From Acidobacteria bacterium Ga0077534 (GTDB lineage: Bacteria > Acidobacteriota > Blastocatellia > Pyrinomonadales > Pyrinomonadaceae), in the NCBI GenBank assembly GCA_001464455.1, contig LNEI01000027.1, positions 124,001-188,000 of the forward strand: 64,000 nucleotides of DNA, in the 5' to 3' direction. This document shows, one piece after another, positions 24,784 to 32,080 of the stretch (positions within the stretch are counted from its first letter, which is position 1; every line of letters begins with the position of its first letter). The notes under the pieces are model-generated. The model made no database searches. It worked only from the letters and a program-made list of their open reading frames with translations, and had not been told where the DNA came from. A program made the position numbers and the translations under genes.

Positions 24784-25402
24784 GAAGTAAGGGCGTTCTT
24801 AGCCTTTGCATAGTTCGTAAAAACAAAGTATGCAAGACGATTACGGAATCGAAATTTCTGAGGAGAACGAGTTTCCGCTCGCTTATCTTTTGACCTTTCG
24901 AACTTTCGGAACCTGGCTCCACGGTGACGAACGCGAGTCGATCGGGCGGAACGGGACAAATCATTTCGGGACGCCTCGAATCCAGCCCAATCCCGAATTA
25001 AAATCAGCGATGAAGGAGCAAATGAAACAGCCTCCTTTAATTCTTACAAAACCGATGCGTCGCATTGTCGAGTTGGCTTTTAAGGAGCTTTGCCAACGAC
25101 GCGGATATGGTCTGGCAGCCGTTAATGTAAGGACCAATCATGCACACGCGGTCGTATCTGCTCAAATGAAGCCAGAACGAGTGGCGGATGCGATGAAAGC
25201 AAATGCGACGAAGATGTTGCGGGAGGAATTGCTGATTACTGCGGATACAAAAGTGTGGTCACGAGGGCGTAGCCGTAGATACCTGTGGAAGCCGAGACAT
25301 GTTAGCGGAGCGATAGATTATGTACTTTACTGCCAGAGTGACCTTCCCTTCGACCTAATTGATTGATAAATAAGAACGCCCTTACTTCGTGCGGGCTTCC
25401 GC
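24770..25402. mobile_element. REP-flanked transposase unit with perfect 32-bp inverted ends
   Basis: The left end 24770-24801 and right end 25371-25402 are exact reverse complements over 32 bases, each containing a GCCCGCAC...GGGCG REP-like hairpin. They enclose the HUH transposase gene (24830-25366) and almost nothing else. The total is 633 bp. A diverged single REP of the same family lies at 28100-28128. Confidence 0.85.
24830..25366 (+). CDS. REP-associated tyrosine (IS200-like Y1) transposase
   Basis: 178 residues. The HUH metal-binding motif appears as RTNHAHAVVS (His-Ala-His, about residue 103), and the single catalytic tyrosine is probably in SGAIDYVLYCQ (about residue 166). YLLTFRTFGTWLHGDERESI at the N-terminus is characteristic of a transposase group I recall from Acidobacteriota. 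RAYTs nick and rejoin single-stranded REP DNA, and the flanking inverted REPs are the expected substrate. GC is lower than that of the neighbours. Confidence 0.85.
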   Translation: MQDDYGIEISEENEFPLAYLLTFRTFGTWLHGDERESIGRNGTNHFGTPRIQPNPELKSAMKEQMKQPPLILTKPMRRIVELAFKELCQRRGYGLAAVNVRTNHAHAVVSAQMKPERVADAMKANATKMLREELLITADTKVWSRGRSRRYLWKPRHVSGAIDYVLYCQSDLPFDLID

Positions 25403-25457
25403 TTTCGTCGCAGGCCAAATTTCGAATTCGGCTAATAGCCGATAAGGAGTATCCCGT

Positions 25458-25940
25458 TTAACGGCAAGGTGTGATTCGACTGCTAATGTACATTGTTTCA
25501 AGAAAAGTGTAAATCTTTTGAAAATCGTCCCCTCCGCGATAATCATTCCTAACCGCAATTACTAGATACTCAACACCAAACATCATCGAGGCTTGAAATA
25601 TATCTTTCAAAAACTGGTTGTTATCGACGGCTCTTCCTGCCTCAACTTCAATTACAATTTTGCCGTCAGCGGAAAGAGCATCCGCATTAAAAGATTTATC
25701 TATCCTGTTATTTAACCCAAAAAGAACAGGAACTTTTATTTTATTTTCATCCTTCTTACCGACCTCAACTGTAAAGTTTATCTCAGATAAATCAGCTCTA
25801 AGAACCTCTAACACGTCGTTACTAGAGTAGTTATTTTCGTTCGAGTTAATCTTTTCAAAATTTCTTTGAAAACACTCGATAACCGATCCTATATCCTGGG
25901 TCACAGCAATAGACCTTGGGAAAAATTGATACCTAAGCAT
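25458..25940 (-). CDS. PD-(D/E)XK nuclease-like hypothetical
   Basis: 160 residues. The segment FNADALSADGKIVIEVEAGRA (about 88-108) has an acid residue, then a hydrophobic strand with E-V-E. This resembles the core of PD-(D/E)XK nucleases, although the Lys of ExK is replaced by Glu. The following FLKDIFQASMMFGVEYLVIAV fits the next helix and strand. The gene overlaps the end of the upstream 86-residue gene by 8 bases. A restriction-like or other defence role is inferred from the fold hint and the island context only. Confidence 0.5.
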   Translation of the reverse strand: MLRYQFFPRSIAVTQDIGSVIECFQRNFEKINSNENNYSSNDVLEVLRADLSEINFTVEVGKKDENKIKVPVLFGLNNRIDKSFNADALSADGKIVIEVEAGRAVDNNQFLKDIFQASMMFGVEYLVIAVRNDYRGGDDFQKIYTFLETMYISSRITPCR

Positions 25941-26193
25941 GTTCGTTAGTATATCTGCTGGTCGTAAAATGTCTATGATTCACTGCTTCCTTGATCCCTA
26001 ATATTATTTCTGAAAGAAGGATCTTGTCATCACCGACGAGCTCAAAATTGGAATCCGTAAAGATGTGTATCGAATCCCCGTAGCCTGCCATTTTTTCGAA
26101 GATACATGTTTCGTCGGATATCAAATCCGCTACACGTTTTGCGAAACCTTTCTTACAATGTACGACTGTAACCAGGTAGAAATCTGTCTTCAT
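25933..26193 (-). CDS. small hypothetical protein coupled to nuclease-like gene
   Basis: 86 residues with alternating strands and helices (DFYLVTVVHCKKGFAKRVADLI, SIHIFTDSNFELVGDD). It looks like a small alpha/beta domain, perhaps of the ferredoxin-like (Lrp-ligand or ACT-like) type. No motif identifies it. Its stop overlaps the next gene by 8 bases, so the two are probably made together. It is low in GC relative to the core genome. Confidence 0.5.
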   Translation of the reverse strand: MKTDFYLVTVVHCKKGFAKRVADLISDETCIFEKMAGYGDSIHIFTDSNFELVGDDKILLSEIILGIKEAVNHRHFTTSRYTNEHA

Positions 26194-26362
26194 AAAGTTC
26201 TAATCTACAACGAATCCGCGTGTGTTTTCAGCGCTGTTTTCTAACACGCTCGATCAATAACGCCCAAATGAGCGAGCCTCCTAACTTATTCCCTATCCGT
26301 AGCCTCCTAACTCGCTCTCCCAATTTGGTGTTTATCGGCATCGCGTAATTATGGTGTCGGGA

Positions 26363-26390
26363 TGACGTAAAGGCAACGGACTATACGTCA
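26363..26390. promoter_or_regulatory. inverted repeat upstream of the Cys/Gly-rich small ORF
   Basis: TGACGTA (26363-26369) and TACGTCA (26384-26390) are perfect reverse complements with a 14-base spacer, 43 bases before the ATG at 26434. Candidate operator. Confidence 0.4.
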
Positions 26391-26433
26391 CGTGCCCACC
26401 TTCGAGCTGTCGAAACCTGTTGGAGGAATTGTT

Positions 26434-26655
26434 ATGAAACCAATGCTTAACGGGTTTAAGGGCTCTAACAGTTCGAGCTTGTTTGGGTCGGGGCGTAGAT
26501 ATCGATTAAGCCTTAATTCAATTAAGCGTTTGGCTCGAGCCACATGCGGCTGTGGGGCAGGTCAAGGCTTAGGGTGTATTGCGGCTGAGGGTCTCGAGGC
26601 TTACCGATCACAGCAGGCTTGCTCGGGGGGCTTTTATGATGAGCATCATGGTTAG
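26434..26655 (+). CDS. Cys/Gly-rich small protein with strong RBS
   Basis: 73 residues from an ATG with GGAGG exactly 7 bases upstream. The N-terminal half is basic and Ser/Asn-rich (leader-like). The C-terminal half is Cys/Gly-rich (TCGCGAGQGLGCIAAEG, then QQACSGGF). Four Cys in a glycine-rich tail recall RiPP precursors or small metal-binding proteins, but no modifying enzyme is adjacent. It overlaps the end of the convergent acetyltransferase gene by 48 bases, which argues for caution. Confidence 0.35.
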   Translation: MKPMLNGFKGSNSSSLFGSGRRYRLSLNSIKRLARATCGCGAGQGLGCIAAEGLEAYRSQQACSGGFYDEHHG

Positions 26656-27120
26656 CGGGTGGATCGGGGATTGTTCGAAGCCGTATCCTTGGTAGAAGGT
26701 TTTGGCTTCGTCGTCTTTGGCGTGGGTGAGGATGGCGCGGAGGCCGGCGATGTCGGCGGCTTGGGCGGTGCGGAGGAGGGCGTCTTTTAACAGGCCGCGG
26801 CCGAGGCCTTTACCGGCTTCGCGGTTGTCGACGGCTAGACGGGCGAGGAGCATGATCGGGATCGGGTATTGGGGCAGTTGGGCCTTGATCTTTGGCGCTG
26901 CTTCTTCGTGAGAAACTGAGCCGAATGCGAGCGAGTAGTAGCCGACGACACGGCCTTCGCGGGTGGTGACATAGGTCCGCGAGATCTCGTTCTGCTGATT
27001 GAGCAGGGCGTATTTTTTTATGTACTGATTGAGCGGCGGTTTGCCGCAGGCGAAGCCGGAGCAGTCGTGCGCGGCGGTCAGGACTTCGGGTGGGCTGTAG
27101 ATAAGCTTACTCTTCATCAA
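26608..27120 (-). CDS. TacT/AtaT-like GNAT acetyltransferase toxin
   Basis: 170 residues with the GNAT fold. The acetyl-CoA loop is NREAGKGLGRGLL (about 98-110), and the catalytic-type Tyr is in KTFYQGYGFEQS (about 143-154). The N-terminal HDCSGFACGKPPLNQYIKKYA segment is characteristic of toxins that acetylate aminoacyl-tRNA and stop translation. It overlaps the upstream DUF1778 antitoxin gene by 14 bases, the standard arrangement for this type II system. Confidence 0.9.
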   Translation of the reverse strand: MMKSKLIYSPPEVLTAAHDCSGFACGKPPLNQYIKKYALLNQQNEISRTYVTTREGRVVGYYSLAFGSVSHEEAAPKIKAQLPQYPIPIMLLARLAVDNREAGKGLGRGLLKDALLRTAQAADIAGLRAILTHAKDDEAKTFYQGYGFEQSPIHPLTMMLIIKAPRASLL

Positions 27121-27391
27121 AGACGGCCGGTTCGGTCAGGAGTTTTCTAAGTGCCTCGATTTTTCGCGGCGGAGCGTCCAGAGCGGCAACGAACTTTTTC
27201 CACTGTCTGCCGTCGAGGCTGAAATTCGCATCGTCGGCGACGATCGCTTCGGCGGCCGAGAGGGCGTTTTCCAGAACAAAATCGCTGACGTTCTTATTCG
27301 CCTTATTCGCCGCACGTTCGAGCAGCCTCTTGCTCTCAACGCTGGCACGAATGCTGAGTCTTGCTTCTTTTCGCGATACCGTCGTTATCAT
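27107..27391 (-). CDS. TacA-like DUF1778 antitoxin
   Basis: 94 residues. The N-terminal ribbon-helix-helix (EARLSIRASVESKRLLERAA) binds the operator. The C-terminal tail (DGRQWKKFVAALDAPPRKIEAL) is the part that wraps the GNAT toxin in this family. It is the first gene of the pair and is preceded by repeated TACACC/GGTGTA half-sites. Confidence 0.92.
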   Translation of the reverse strand: MITTVSRKEARLSIRASVESKRLLERAANKANKNVSDFVLENALSAAEAIVADDANFSLDGRQWKKFVAALDAPPRKIEALRKLLTEPAVFDEE

Positions 27392-27394
27392 CTA

Positions 27395-27428
27395 TACACC
27401 TCGGTGTACACACACTGTGAGTACACCG
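27395..27428 (-). promoter_or_regulatory. operator with three alternating half-sites
   Basis: TACACC (27395-27400) and GGTGTA (27403-27408) form one inverted pair. CGGTGTAC (27402-27409) and GTACACCG (27421-27428) form a second with an 11-base spacer. The cluster begins 4 bases upstream of the antitoxin ATG, as expected for RHH autorepression. Confidence 0.65.
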
Positions 27429-27544
27429 TTATGATGCACTTTCTTTAGCAGGATTGCAATTTATTTTGCCTAATTCGCTGTTTCACACTTGCAAACTGCA
27501 TTCGTATATGCTACGTTTGTTGTAAATGGAGGAATGGATGTTTT

Positions 27545-27955
27545 ATGCAAGCGGACTGGATAGAGATCAAGCGTGGGGATGTGATGCCGCAGTACTCGGG
27601 GATCCATGTGACGATCAACTCGAAGGGGGTTATTGCTATGAACGCGTTTGCGTATAAGATGCTGGGCTCGCCGCCGGCGTTTTTGCTGCTTTATGATGCT
27701 GCGAATCATCGCATCGGGCTGAAACCGGCCGAGAAATCTACGCCGAACGCTTACCCGGCCCTGAAGAGCAACCGGACAGGGATAATGGTGCGGGCTCATC
27801 GTCTGCTTCGCGAGCAGCGGATCATTTTGCCGCTGACGATGCAGTTCGACGAGGCCGAGATCGACACCGACGGCATCCTCGTCCTCGACCTAAGGATCGC
27901 CCGCCCCAGCCGCCGAGCACTGGGCCGCGAGAAGAAGATGTTTAGCCACGAATGA
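27545..27955 (+). CDS. hypothetical protein, paralogue A of a small beta-rich family
   Basis: 136 residues, no recognised domain. The pattern HVTINSKGVIAMNAFAYKML, then a strand pair (FLLLYDAANHRIGLKPA), a linker, a basic helix (VRAHRLLREQRI) and a C-terminal GILVLDL strand is repeated in the gene at 28138. The two are diverged paralogues. The last codons and stop lie in a CACGAATGAACACGAATG repeat. It may be a DNA- or RNA-binding beta-barrel fold by analogy with AbrB-like layouts, but that is a guess. Confidence 0.55.
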   Translation: MQADWIEIKRGDVMPQYSGIHVTINSKGVIAMNAFAYKMLGSPPAFLLLYDAANHRIGLKPAEKSTPNAYPALKSNRTGIMVRAHRLLREQRIILPLTMQFDEAEIDTDGILVLDLRIARPSRRALGREKKMFSHE

Positions 27956-28073
27956 ACACGAATGACACGAATTGGGATCGAGCGGTTCCGTTTTACATTC
28001 GTGAAATTCGTGCCAATTCGTGGCTAACTCTGAGTCTTTATCTTTAGCCACGAATGAACACGAATGACACGAA
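27941..28073. repeat. CACGAATGA palindromic repeat, two direct and one inverted copy
   Basis: TTAGCCACGAATGAACACGA followed by ATGACACGAATT occurs at 27941-27972 and again at 28042-28073. An inverted counterpart (ending AATTCGTGGCTAA) lies at 27994-28026. The first copy contains the stop codon of the upstream gene. Confidence 0.85.
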
Positions 28074-28099
28074 TTAGGACTGAATTATCCCGTGCGCGG

Positions 28100-28128
28100 A
28101 ACGCCCTTGCTAACGCGCGGGCTTTTGC
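28100..28128. repeat. solitary REP related to the transposase ends
   Basis: AACGCCCTT, then a short variable loop, then CGCGGGCTT, matching the right end of the transposase unit (25375-25402) except in the loop and a few bases. It lies 10 bases before the start of the paralogue B gene. Confidence 0.7.
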
Positions 28129-28137
28129 AATAGGACG

Positions 28138-28587
28138 ATGTGGCAAGAACTGAAAACACGGCCGCGGCCGAAGCGTCAACTGCCGGCGTACGCGTCGATC
28201 AATCGGCGGGGTGAGATCGTGCTGAATCCGACCGTCTATGCCTATCTGAAAGGCCTGTACTACGTCTCGCTGCACTACGACGAACGAACCCGGCAGCTTG
28301 CGATCACCCGTCCGGCCCGTAACGGCGGCCGCGTCTACAACGTCCGCCGATTTGGCCGCAAAGGCCGCCTCCGCGTCATCCGGGCCACGCGCTTCCTAAA
28401 ACACTTCGGCATCGAGGTCACTGGAACCTGCGTCTTCACCGACATCCGATACTATCCTGACCCCGACACGGTGATCCTTAACCTCCGCAACGTGGTAACT
28501 CGTGCTCCGTCCACCAGCGAGGCCACGGGACACAAAAAAGGCGGCTTTCGCCGCCTTGAAATATTACACGAGAAGCTAGTTCCCTAA
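28138..28587 (+). CDS. hypothetical protein, paralogue B of a small beta-rich family
   Basis: 149 residues. YASINRRGEIVLNPTVYAYL, YYVSLHYDERTRQLAITRPA, the basic helix (RVIRATRFLKHFGI) and VILNLRNV line up in order with paralogue A, with about a quarter of the residues alike. The C-terminal 35 residues have no counterpart and run through the terminator of the convergent gene, so they may be non-functional read-through. The start has TAGGACG directly upstream. Confidence 0.55.
   Translation: MWQELKTRPRPKRQLPAYASINRRGEIVLNPTVYAYLKGLYYVSLHYDERTRQLAITRPARNGGRVYNVRRFGRKGRLRVIRATRFLKHFGIEVTGTCVFTDIRYYPDPDTVILNLRNVVTRAPSTSEATGHKKGGFRRLEILHEKLVP
28534..28557 (-). terminator. terminator of the convergent serine hydrolase gene
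   Basis: AAGGCGGC (28538-28545) pairs with GCCGCCTT (28550-28557). On the minus strand it is followed by six T. It lies inside the 3' end of the opposing gene. Confidence 0.75.
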
Positions 28588-31025
28588 TTCAACTTCTTCG
28601 GGGCGAAGATCTTGTCGTCGACCGGGACGTTGTGTTTTACCGATTTGGTGACGGTGACTATGTCGCCGTTGGTTATGGTGTTGTTGACGGAGCGGAAGGG
28701 GAGTTTTACGCCGTCGACGTCACGGTAATCGGAGAAGACCATCGAGTACGGGAGCTGCATCGAGCTGGTGCTCGACGGGATGACGCCGTCGTGTTTTAGG
28801 AGCAGGAAGCTCTTGGTCGAGTAGTACTGTTTGAACGGCGTTCCGGCTTTGGGCTCGAAGGAGACGACGTAGCATTCTTCTCCGTCGACCTTGGCGGTGC
28901 CGGTCACCTCGACCTTGGTATACGGTGTGACCCAGTCGAGTGTCTGATAGAGGTCGGAGCTGCGGCGGATGTCGTCGAGGCGTTTGCCCGCGTAGGTCTC
29001 GTCAGGTGCGAAAGTATACGAGCCCTGGCCGGTCGTTCCGTCGAAAAACTCCCAGACGCCGCCGATCTTCTTGCCGAGGGCGATGATCGTCGTTTCGCTC
29101 GCGTTCTTGTTCGGGGCTTTTGTCCACGAAATGCTCTTGCCCTGAACGCCCTGGTGGACGAGATCGACATCGGCTTCGGTGACGCGGGTTGTGATCTTTC
29201 TGATGGCCGCCTCGCCACCGACGGCATTGACTGCCTTATCGCGGAGCTCGGCGACGGTTATCGCGGGCTTTGCATCGGCTGACGCGTCGGCACGTTTGAA
29301 TTCGAAAGTGCCTTCGGGCTGCGTAACCGAGAAGGACACGACCTTGCCGCCTTCGCGTTTGACGTTGAGGAAATAGGTTTCCGGCAGCGGCGAGAGGCCA
29401 AAGCTGCCGTCAGCCTTCGGCGTCAGAGCGTACGGCTGCTGGCCCGGCAGGTTGAGCGTGATCTTGCCGTCGGTTTCCTTCAACTCGATAACCGCGTCGT
29501 TCGAGCCCGGCGGCGTGTATTTGCCGACGAGGTCTTTTGGCACGGCGGCTGTGTCGGTCGAGGGTTTCGCGGCCGCACCGGTTCGAGCAAATTTTCGCGG
29601 CGTCCCGGTCGGCTGCAGAAGCTCGACCTCGGCAACGTATCCCGTTTCGGGATAGAATTTGAGTCCAAAGCCATCGGGCAGTCCGAGCGCGCGATAGGTT
29701 CGGCCCGAGGTAAGCTCGAGCTTGTAGGGCGGCTGGCCCGGAACTACCAGAAAGAGATCAGTGCCTTCGAGTTTGACCTCGAGTGGACGATCAGCCGGAC
29801 CATACTTTCCGGCGAAAGACTGAAGCGATGCCGCCGACGGCTGAGCTGTCGCGGGTTTTGGCTCGTCGAGCAGGGTCGAAAATATCATCGGCATTATGTC
29901 ATTGCCGAGGCTCGAGTTAGATACGTTTGTCAGCATTACAAAGCCGACTTTTTTATCGGGCACCATTGCGACGAGCGAATTAAATCCGTCGATGTTGCCG
30001 CCGTGTTCGACCACTTTGTGGCCGCCGACGGTCCGCAAAAACCAGCCGAGGCCGTAATTTTGCGTGCCCGACGGGTTCATCTTCATTTGCGGTTTGATCC
30101 ACTCGGCATAGCCCTTTTCTGAAAGCAGACGCTTACCGTCGATCGTGCCGCCGCCGAGGGTGAAACGCAGCCACTGAGCCATATCGCGGGCACTCGACGC
30201 GATCGAACCGGCCGGGGCGGTCTCGGCGATCTCACGAAACGGGCGGCGTTTCGTTTCTTTTGTATCGAAATTGTAGTCGTAGCCGAATGAGAAATCTTTT
30301 GCCTTTTCCATCTGGCTGATGAACATCGAGCTGTTGTTCATCCCAAGCGGCTTGAAGATGCGTTCGGGGACAAATTTTTCCCAGGGCATCTTTTGTGCTT
30401 GAGCGACGGCTTCGCCGGCGGCGGTGTACATCAGGTTTTGGTACTGGAATCTTTCGCGGAGTTTCGCAGTTGGCTTTGCCTGAGCGGCGACCTGGATCAG
30501 TTCGGCGCGGTTTAGCTTGCCGGTGATCATAGCGAGGTCGGTTCGGTTTAGGCCGGACGAATGGCTGAGCAGGTCACGTATCGTGATCGCCTTGTCCGTT
30601 TCGGGGTCGAACATCTTGAAGTAAGGCATGAATCGCTTTGGCGGATCGTCGAGCGACATCTTGCCTTCATCCTGAGTCATCAGAACGCTGAGGCCGGTAA
30701 AGGCTTTGGTCGCCGATGCGATCGGGAACTGTGTATCAGGCGTGACTGCCACCTTTTTCTCGAAATCCTTGTAGCCGAGGCCTTTCATGAAGATGACCTG
30801 GTCGTCTTTGACGATGACGAGCGACATTCCGGGAATACCGAGCTCCTTTCGGCGAGCCTCGACTTTTGATTCGATCTCGGCCAGCGCTTTCGCGTACGGA
30901 CCGACGGACTGTTCAGTCGCAGCCGGTGCCGCCATTTGTGCATGACCGGAGACCGGAAGCGATGAAACGACGAAGGAGAGGACGAAGAGTATCGAAAGAT
31001 AAGTTTGCAGTATTCTATTTTTCAT
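28584..31025 (-). CDS. multidomain secreted beta-lactamase-family serine hydrolase
   Basis: 813 residues with a signal peptide (about 1-29, SLPVSGHAQ). The hydrolase domain has SATK (SxxK, about 104-107), YQN (about 200) and HGGNIDGF (about 345). Two beta-domains of the DUF3471 kind follow (SFAGKYGPADRPLEV and DLVGKYTPPGSNDAV). The last 225 residues resemble the outer-membrane lipoprotein-sorting (LolA-like) fold (AVGGEAAIRKITTRVTEADV, GEECYVVSFEP). The unusually long tail suggests an envelope-associated enzyme. Substrate unknown. It ends at the terminator at 28534-28557. Confidence 0.88.
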   Translation of the reverse strand: MKNRILQTYLSILFVLSFVVSSLPVSGHAQMAAPAATEQSVGPYAKALAEIESKVEARRKELGIPGMSLVIVKDDQVIFMKGLGYKDFEKKVAVTPDTQFPIASATKAFTGLSVLMTQDEGKMSLDDPPKRFMPYFKMFDPETDKAITIRDLLSHSSGLNRTDLAMITGKLNRAELIQVAAQAKPTAKLRERFQYQNLMYTAAGEAVAQAQKMPWEKFVPERIFKPLGMNNSSMFISQMEKAKDFSFGYDYNFDTKETKRRPFREIAETAPAGSIASSARDMAQWLRFTLGGGTIDGKRLLSEKGYAEWIKPQMKMNPSGTQNYGLGWFLRTVGGHKVVEHGGNIDGFNSLVAMVPDKKVGFVMLTNVSNSSLGNDIMPMIFSTLLDEPKPATAQPSAASLQSFAGKYGPADRPLEVKLEGTDLFLVVPGQPPYKLELTSGRTYRALGLPDGFGLKFYPETGYVAEVELLQPTGTPRKFARTGAAAKPSTDTAAVPKDLVGKYTPPGSNDAVIELKETDGKITLNLPGQQPYALTPKADGSFGLSPLPETYFLNVKREGGKVVSFSVTQPEGTFEFKRADASADAKPAITVAELRDKAVNAVGGEAAIRKITTRVTEADVDLVHQGVQGKSISWTKAPNKNASETTIIALGKKIGGVWEFFDGTTGQGSYTFAPDETYAGKRLDDIRRSSDLYQTLDWVTPYTKVEVTGTAKVDGEECYVVSFEPKAGTPFKQYYSTKSFLLLKHDGVIPSSTSSMQLPYSMVFSDYRDVDGVKLPFRSVNNTITNGDIVTVTKSVKHNVPVDDKIFAPKKLN

Positions 31026-31177
31026 AGTTTTTACTTCTGAAGTAAACGATACGGCAAAAAAGGGCGCAATGTTCGATCTGTTAACCGAAAGTTAACACGT
31101 AGACCAGGAGAGCGATAATTCTTCGTCCCCGTGCGTTACGCTTGAACCGTGGGTAAAATCTAAGGGAGAACATTAAA

Positions 31178-31864
31178 ATGCAAAGCCCTCAAACCGACCT
31201 CTCCGTCACCGCCCAGATCGAGCTGTACTACGATCTCTACGTTCCCGAAAACCTCGCGGTGCCAGCGCCGCTTCTGATCGCAGTGCACGGTTATGGAGCG
31301 CACAAGCGGTACATGATGCGCGAGGCTCGGGCGGTCGCGGGTGATGCTTATGTCATCGCCGCGATCGAGGCGCCGCATCCGCATTACCGCCGGACCGAGG
31401 ATGGTTATCGCATCGGCTACGGCTGGCTTTCAGATCAACGGCCCGAGCAGCATATCAGGCTGCATCATCAGTTTATCCTCGATGTGATCGAGCGTTTGGC
31501 AGGCGATGGGCTGGTCGAGCGGAGTCGTGTATTTTTGTACGGATTTTCGCAGGCTTGTGCGTTGAACTTCCGCTTCGCATTTACATATCCGGAAGTTCTG
31601 GCCGGGATCCTCGGAGTCTGCGGCGGCATTCCGGGCGATCTCGAAACGAATGAGAAGTATCAAACGTTTTCGGCCGATACATTTTATTTGTACGGCGATG
31701 ACGACGAGTTTTACACGCAGGAGCAGTTTGCGGCTTTCAACGAGAAGCTTCGGGAAAAGGTCAAGAATTACAGTTCGAAACACTACTCGGCAAAGCACGA
31801 GATCACGGAAGAGATGCGTGAGGACATGCGGGATTGGCTAGGGAGTCAGAACCGGGAACGATAG
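31178..31864 (+). CDS. alpha/beta hydrolase, carboxylesterase/phospholipase type
   Basis: 228 residues. The nucleophile is in YGFSQACALN (GxSxx, about residue 127), the acid is in LYGDDDEFYTQEQF (about 170), and the His is probably in SAKHEI (about 205). PLLIAVHGYGAHKR is the oxyanion-hole strand. This is the small cytosolic carboxylesterase layout. No signal peptide. An AAGGGAGAA sequence lies before the ATG. Substrate unknown. Confidence 0.85.
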   Translation: MQSPQTDLSVTAQIELYYDLYVPENLAVPAPLLIAVHGYGAHKRYMMREARAVAGDAYVIAAIEAPHPHYRRTEDGYRIGYGWLSDQRPEQHIRLHHQFILDVIERLAGDGLVERSRVFLYGFSQACALNFRFAFTYPEVLAGILGVCGGIPGDLETNEKYQTFSADTFYLYGDDDEFYTQEQFAAFNEKLREKVKNYSSKHYSAKHEITEEMREDMRDWLGSQNRER

Positions 31865-31883
31865 TGACCGGGGGGCTCTTAAA

Positions 31884-32021
31884 GCCGGGAACGCGGGCGC
31901 CCTCGCCTGCAACGCCGGTTCCTCCGGCGTAATGTTTATCGGTATTATGCAGTTTTCCGGGCATCGCTCGTCAGCGTCCCGAAGCGGAACGCTTGCAGGC
32001 GAGGGCGCCTGCGTTCCCGGC
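31884..32021. repeat. inverted repeat with 29-base arms
   Basis: Arms at 31884-31912 and 31993-32021 pair with few mismatches around GCAGGCGAGGGCGCC. It lies between the esterase and metalloprotease genes. Confidence 0.75.
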
Positions 32022-32080
32022 GTAACCTTCTTGAAATCCCATACGTATCAATGTTAAGTTCGCGCAAACAAAATAACTTT

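Noticed and set aside
24741-24964. Two overlapping minus-strand frames of 71-72 residues
   Set aside because: Antisense to the transposase gene and its left inverted repeat.
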